Positions 60,978 to 64,000 of a stretch of 64,000 bases of DNA are shown in pieces (positions within the stretch are counted from its first letter, which is position 1; each line of letters begins with the position of its first letter). The notes below the pieces were generated by a model. It was not told the DNA's origin, ran no database searches, and saw only the letters and a program-made list of their open reading frames with translations. Location of the stretch: NCBI GenBank assembly GCA_946558465.1, contig CAMNTM010000012.1:1-64000 (forward strand), given 5' to 3'. A program made the position numbers and the translations under genes. The stretch comes from an uncultured Lachnospiraceae bacterium. GTDB taxonomy: Bacteria; Bacillota; Clostridia; Lachnospirales; Lachnospiraceae.

Positions 60978-61729
60978 AGGAAGCTGTGATAGAAAATCCG
61001 GCAGAATCTTTGATACTCAGGCCGATAGCCCGCATACGGACAGATTTCCCGGAAAAATTCGGAGTTCCCAGACAGAGCGGGCTTGCAGATACGAAAGGGG
61101 AGATCGTCTTTCTGCCGGAATATAGGAATCCGGAGGCATTGCGGGGGATTGAAGAATATTCACATTTGTGGATTTTATGGGGATTCTCGCAGGCTGCAGG
61201 AAGATCAGAAAAGGGCTGGCATTCGACGGTGCGTCCGCCGAGACTCGGAGGAAACGAGCGTATAGGCGTGTTTGCAACCCGGTCGCCGTTCCGCCCCAAT
61301 CCCATCGGCTTGTCCTGCGTGAGGCTTGAGAAGATACTAAAGCGGAGAGAAGGGCTTGTTTTATGTGTGGCAGGTGTGGATATGACAGACGGGTCACCGG
61401 TCTATGATATAAAGCCTTACCTTCCCTACGTGGATGCATATCCGGAAGCATCTGGCAGCTTTGCAGGAAGAATGAAAAATTATGAGTTATTAGTAGAATT
61501 TCCTGAGAAATGGCTTGAGAAGGTGCCGCCAGAGCACCGGACAGTACTTCGGCGGATTTTGTCGCAGGATCCCAGACCGGCCTATCAGGGGAGCTCTGAG
61601 CGGATATACGGTATGCAGTATGCCGGACTGGAGGTAAAATTCATGGTGGCGGAAGGGGTATTGACGGTATGTAAGGTCGAAAGCTGCGGAAAGAAAAGAG
61701 AGAATGATATGATGCAGAAGGCAGAATAG
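60974..61729 (+). CDS. trmO: tRNA (adenine(37)-N6)-methyltransferase TrmO
   Basis: About 251 residues from GTG 60974, which overlaps the previous stop. PIARIRTDFPEKFGVPRQSGL, the SHLWILWGF motif, FATRSPFRPNPIGLSCVRLE and DGSPVYDIKPYLPYVD are signatures of the SAM-dependent beta-barrel enzyme that methylates t6A37 of tRNA(Thr). The C-terminal PAYQGSSERIYGMQYAGLEV matches the family. An upstream in-frame start at 60884 lies inside the ATPase gene. Confidence 0.93.
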   Translation: MKEAVIENPAESLILRPIARIRTDFPEKFGVPRQSGLADTKGEIVFLPEYRNPEALRGIEEYSHLWILWGFSQAAGRSEKGWHSTVRPPRLGGNERIGVFATRSPFRPNPIGLSCVRLEKILKRREGLVLCVAGVDMTDGSPVYDIKPYLPYVDAYPEASGSFAGRMKNYELLVEFPEKWLEKVPPEHRTVLRRILSQDPRPAYQGSSERIYGMQYAGLEVKFMVAEGVLTVCKVESCGKKRENDMMQKAE

Positions 61730-61758
61730 AAGACTACAAAAGAAGGAATGTGTTGAGG

Positions 61759-62763
61759 ATGAAGAAAATATTAATGATCGGGACAGGCGGTACAATAGCC
61801 TCAAAGGAGACGGAAGAAGGGCTGACTCCGGGGCTTACGCCGGAGGATATCTTATATTATATTCCGGATGTGAAGCATATCTGTGATGTAGAGACAATTC
61901 AAGTGTGTAATTTGGACAGCACGAATGTAAAACCAGAGCACTGGCAGCTGGTTGTAAGGACTATAGAGCAGAATTATTACAGCTATGACGGGTTTGTCAT
62001 CTGCCACGGTACAGATACGCTTGCGTATACAGCCTGCGCGTTGTCTTATATGATACAGAATTCTAATAAGCCTATTGTAATTACTGGTGCACAGAAACCA
62101 ATCAGTCATGACGTGACGGATGCGAGAACAAATCTTTTAGACAGCTTTATTTATGCGGCGGACAAGCATTCCCAGGGAGTGAATATCGTGTTTGACGGCA
62201 AGGTTATAGCCGGAACGCGGGCGAAAAAGGAGATGTCCAAGAGCTACAATGCATTTTCCAGTATTAATTTTCCCTATCATGCGGTTATCAGAGACAGAAG
62301 GCTGATTCGGTATATTCCGGAGATGCCGTATAAAGAGCGGGTGCATTTCTATTATAATATGAAGAATAGTGTGTATGTGCTGAAGCTGATTCCGGGACTG
62401 AACCCTGATATTTTGTATTATCTGTTTGAGAATTATGATTGTATTGTGGTAGAGAGCTTCGGAGTAGGAGGAATTCCCCAGTCTCTGGCAGAAATATTCC
62501 GCCAGAAGATGCGCAGATGGGAGCAGGAGGGCAAGCATGTAGTTGTGACAACACAAGTAGTCAACGAAGGCAGTGATATGATGGTCTATGAGGTAGGCAA
62601 GACGATTAAAAAAGAATTTAACCTGATGGAAGCCTACGATATGACCACAGAGGCAGTAATTACAAAGCTTATGTGGCTTATGGGTATGGAGGGGCTGTCA
62701 AAAGCAGAATTCAGAGAACTGTTTTATCAGCAGATTAATTATGATATCCTGTTTGCAGAATAA
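61759..62763 (+). CDS. ansA: Type I L-asparaginase
   Basis: 334 residues, cytoplasmic-type asparaginase. The first catalytic Thr is in MIGTGGTIASKE (about 6-17), the second in CHGTDTLAYTA (about 81-91); Asp and Lys partners are in ITGAQKP. No signal peptide. It hydrolyses asparagine to aspartate and ammonia; the window also has asnA, the reverse step, 34 kb away. ATG 61759 has GAAGGAA about 10 nt upstream; GTG 61750 and TTG 61753 are less likely. Confidence 0.94.
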   Translation: MKKILMIGTGGTIASKETEEGLTPGLTPEDILYYIPDVKHICDVETIQVCNLDSTNVKPEHWQLVVRTIEQNYYSYDGFVICHGTDTLAYTACALSYMIQNSNKPIVITGAQKPISHDVTDARTNLLDSFIYAADKHSQGVNIVFDGKVIAGTRAKKEMSKSYNAFSSINFPYHAVIRDRRLIRYIPEMPYKERVHFYYNMKNSVYVLKLIPGLNPDILYYLFENYDCIVVESFGVGGIPQSLAEIFRQKMRRWEQEGKHVVVTTQVVNEGSDMMVYEVGKTIKKEFNLMEAYDMTTEAVITKLMWLMGMEGLSKAEFRELFYQQINYDILFAE

Positions 62764-62818
62764 AACGGAGAGTAAATCTGGTGTGCAAAAAATACGCATT
62801 TAGAAAAGGAGAAGATGT

Positions 62819-63304
62819 ATGAAATTCACAATGAACAAAGATATTACCTATGAACAGGCGGTAGAGCGTATGTTTGAAATACTTGGAAGCAGTCAGGTTA
62901 TGGCTCTTGCAACCAGTGTGAATGACCATGTAACCGTGCGGAATATGAGCTGTCTGTTCTATGATGAGAAGATTTATTTTAAGACAGATATAAATTTCCG
63001 TAAGACAAAGCAGATACTTGCGAATCCCAATGTAGCATTGTGCTGGAGCGGTGTACAGGTAGAAGGAACAGCAGAGAATAAGGGGCTGGTAGTTGATGAG
63101 CCGGGGCAGCGCTTTGCGAAAGGTTATGAAAAAAGTTTTAAGGGAAGCTACAATAAATACAGTCATGAGGATACAGAGATACTCATTGAAGTATCACCGG
63201 AGTATGTTGAGGTCTGGGATAACAGTGACGAGGGGTATGCTTATCAGATATTTTTAGATTTTCGTAAAAAAGAGGTAGAAGTGAAACAGTACGATAAGAA
63301 ATAG
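62819..63304 (+). CDS. Pyridoxamine 5'-phosphate oxidase-fold protein
   Basis: 161 residues of the split-barrel flavin-binding superfamily: SSQVMALATSVNDHVTVRNMS, then KIYFKTDINFRKTKQILANP and VALCWSGVQVEGTAEN. Probably binds FMN or F420-like cofactors; substrate unknown. AAAGGAGAAGATGT precedes the ATG. It is a different subgroup from the NimA-like protein at 45.4 kb. Confidence 0.82.
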   Translation: MKFTMNKDITYEQAVERMFEILGSSQVMALATSVNDHVTVRNMSCLFYDEKIYFKTDINFRKTKQILANPNVALCWSGVQVEGTAENKGLVVDEPGQRFAKGYEKSFKGSYNKYSHEDTEILIEVSPEYVEVWDNSDEGYAYQIFLDFRKKEVEVKQYDKK

Positions 63305-63308
63305 ACAA

Positions 63309-63373
63309 AAGCATCTCTTGTGCAGACAGTCGGATAGAAAAAATTCTTCCAATTGTCTGCACAAGAGATGCTT
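63309..63373. terminator. 20-bp perfect inverted repeat between convergent genes
   Basis: The arm 63309-63328 (AAGCATCTCTTGTGCAGACA) is perfectly complementary to 63354-63373, with a 25-nt loop. On the minus strand it is followed by TTTTGTCT, so it can terminate the M42 peptidase gene; on the plus strand the tail is A-rich. Confidence 0.75.
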
Positions 63374-63401
63374 AAAAATGTATTCTGCCTGTTTTTTGTG
63401 T

Positions 63402-64000
63402 TCAGGCAGTGGTAAATGCCTTCAGCAGTTTATAAGTGTTCATCATGCCTTCTGTATGTGCTCGTTCGTAATTATGAGATGCGTAAACACCGGGGCCGAT
63501 CAGACCGTGACGGATGTCATGTCCACTTCTTAAGGCGGCTGATGCGTCCGAGCTATAGTGAGGATAGATATCCACCGCAAAATCCAGCTTCTGTTCTTTA
63601 GCGGTATTGATAAGTCTGGTAGTAAGGCCGTAATCATAAGGGCCGCCAGAGTCTTTCGAGCAGATAGATACCATATGCTCCGTACATTCCAATCCGCCGC
63701 CGACACAACCCATGTCCACGGAGATTATTTCAGATGTGTCGGAAGGAATCGCGGAGGCACCGTGTCCGACTTCTTCATAGACTGTGAACATCAAAGTTAC
63801 CTTCCGGTTTAGTGTAAGGGAATCTTCCTTTACTGCCTTTGCAAATCCAAGAAGGATAGCGGCAGAAAGCTTATCATCCAGAAAACGGCTTTTGATATAT
63901 CCGCTTTTTGTAATGACAGTGCGGGGGTCCAATGCGATAAAATCTCCGTTTTGGATGCCCAGCTTTTTTGCGTCTTCCTTAGAATGAATATTTTCATCTA
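63402..64000 (-). CDS. M42 family metallopeptidase, 3' part (5' end outside window)
   Basis: The minus-strand frame is open to the window edge, giving about 199 codons of the C-terminal part. The metal-site segments are SRFLDDKLSAAILLG (bridging Asp), TVYEEVGHGASAIP (catalytic and ligand Glu) and SVDMGCVGG (ligand Asp), ending with the last ligand His in ASHNYERAHTEGMMNT. These are typical of M42 (FrvX/YsdC/PepA-type) aminopeptidases, large cytoplasmic complexes. Confidence 0.92.
   Translation of the reverse strand, partial: DENIHSKEDAKKLGIQNGDFIALDPRTVITKSGYIKSRFLDDKLSAAILLGFAKAVKEDSLTLNRKVTLMFTVYEEVGHGASAIPSDTSEIISVDMGCVGGGLECTEHMVSICSKDSGGPYDYGLTTRLINTAKEQKLDFAVDIYPHYSSDASAALRSGHDIRHGLIGPGVYASHNYERAHTEGMMNTYKLLKAFTTA

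Overview
The window looks like chromosomal DNA of an anaerobic, endospore-forming member of the Clostridia, most probably a gut-type Lachnospiraceae. The evidence is the complete eight-gene spoIIIA operon, spoIVB and Spo0A, a monomeric [FeFe]-hydrogenase, a split cobalamin-dependent methionine synthase, an asnA-type asparagine synthetase, strong AGGAGG ribosome sites, and moderate G+C with frequent GTG and TTG starts. No rRNA, tRNA, CRISPR array, insertion sequence or prophage was seen. Genus and species cannot be fixed from the sequence alone.

Layout. (1) 1-450 is the 3' end of a coiled-coil gene with 57-bp tandem repeats; pnp follows at 785-2872. (2) 2.9-4.5 kb is an AT-rich patch with decayed gene fragments and one intact GNAT acetyltransferase. 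(3) 4.5-9.5 kb is spoIIIAA-AH, which encodes the mother-cell side of the forespore feeding-tube channel. (4) 9.7-22.3 kb holds prfC, then a tightly packed housekeeping operon (Asp23-family gene, nusB, xseA, xseB, ispA, dxs, tlyA, nadK, argR, recN), then spoIVB and spo0A. (5) 22.4-28.9 kb is glgA, metF, a separate methionine synthase reactivation protein, metH and asnA. (6) 29-31.2 kb is a MerR regulator divergent from a flavodoxin, plus an XRE-type membrane regulator. (7) 31.4-39.4 kb is an oligopeptide/nickel-class ABC transporter, a DUF169 protein and the hydrogenase. (8) 39.4-46.9 kb is alaS, rpsU, a CmpB-type membrane protein, a class III aminotransferase, and on the minus strand maf, an FMN-binding-fold protein and an AraC regulator. 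(9) 47.2-57.7 kb is a co-directional ten-gene accessory cluster. (10) 58-64 kb is a YbaK-type deacylase, a pentapeptide/DUF5758 protein, a PF09818 ATPase, TrmO, asparaginase, a second FMN-binding-fold protein and a partial M42 peptidase.

The most interesting part is the 47-57.7 kb cluster. It holds an L-cysteine desulfidase-like Fe-S enzyme, a regulator built like a sigma-54 activator but without the Walker A, Walker B and GAFTGA elements, a UroD-fold methyltransferase-like protein with an H-x-H...C putative metal site, a complete MetNIQ-type importer, a two-unit tautomerase-fold protein without the N-terminal proline, an M20 amidohydrolase, an aldo/keto reductase and an iron-containing alcohol dehydrogenase. 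A divergent AraC regulator and an operator-like intergenic region precede it. I read it as an import and breakdown route for an N-acylated and/or S-substituted amino acid. No substrate is shown by the sequence.

Other points worth following up: a consensus promoter whose -35 box lies inside the terminator hairpin of the upstream gene (39.4 kb); a 19-bp-spacer MerR operator with a duplicated 9-mer (29.5 kb); two hairpins with nearly the same 7-nt loop (42.55 and 57.74 kb); long perfect inverted repeats at 9.56 and 63.31 kb; and two inverted 0A-box-like sites upstream of spo0A.
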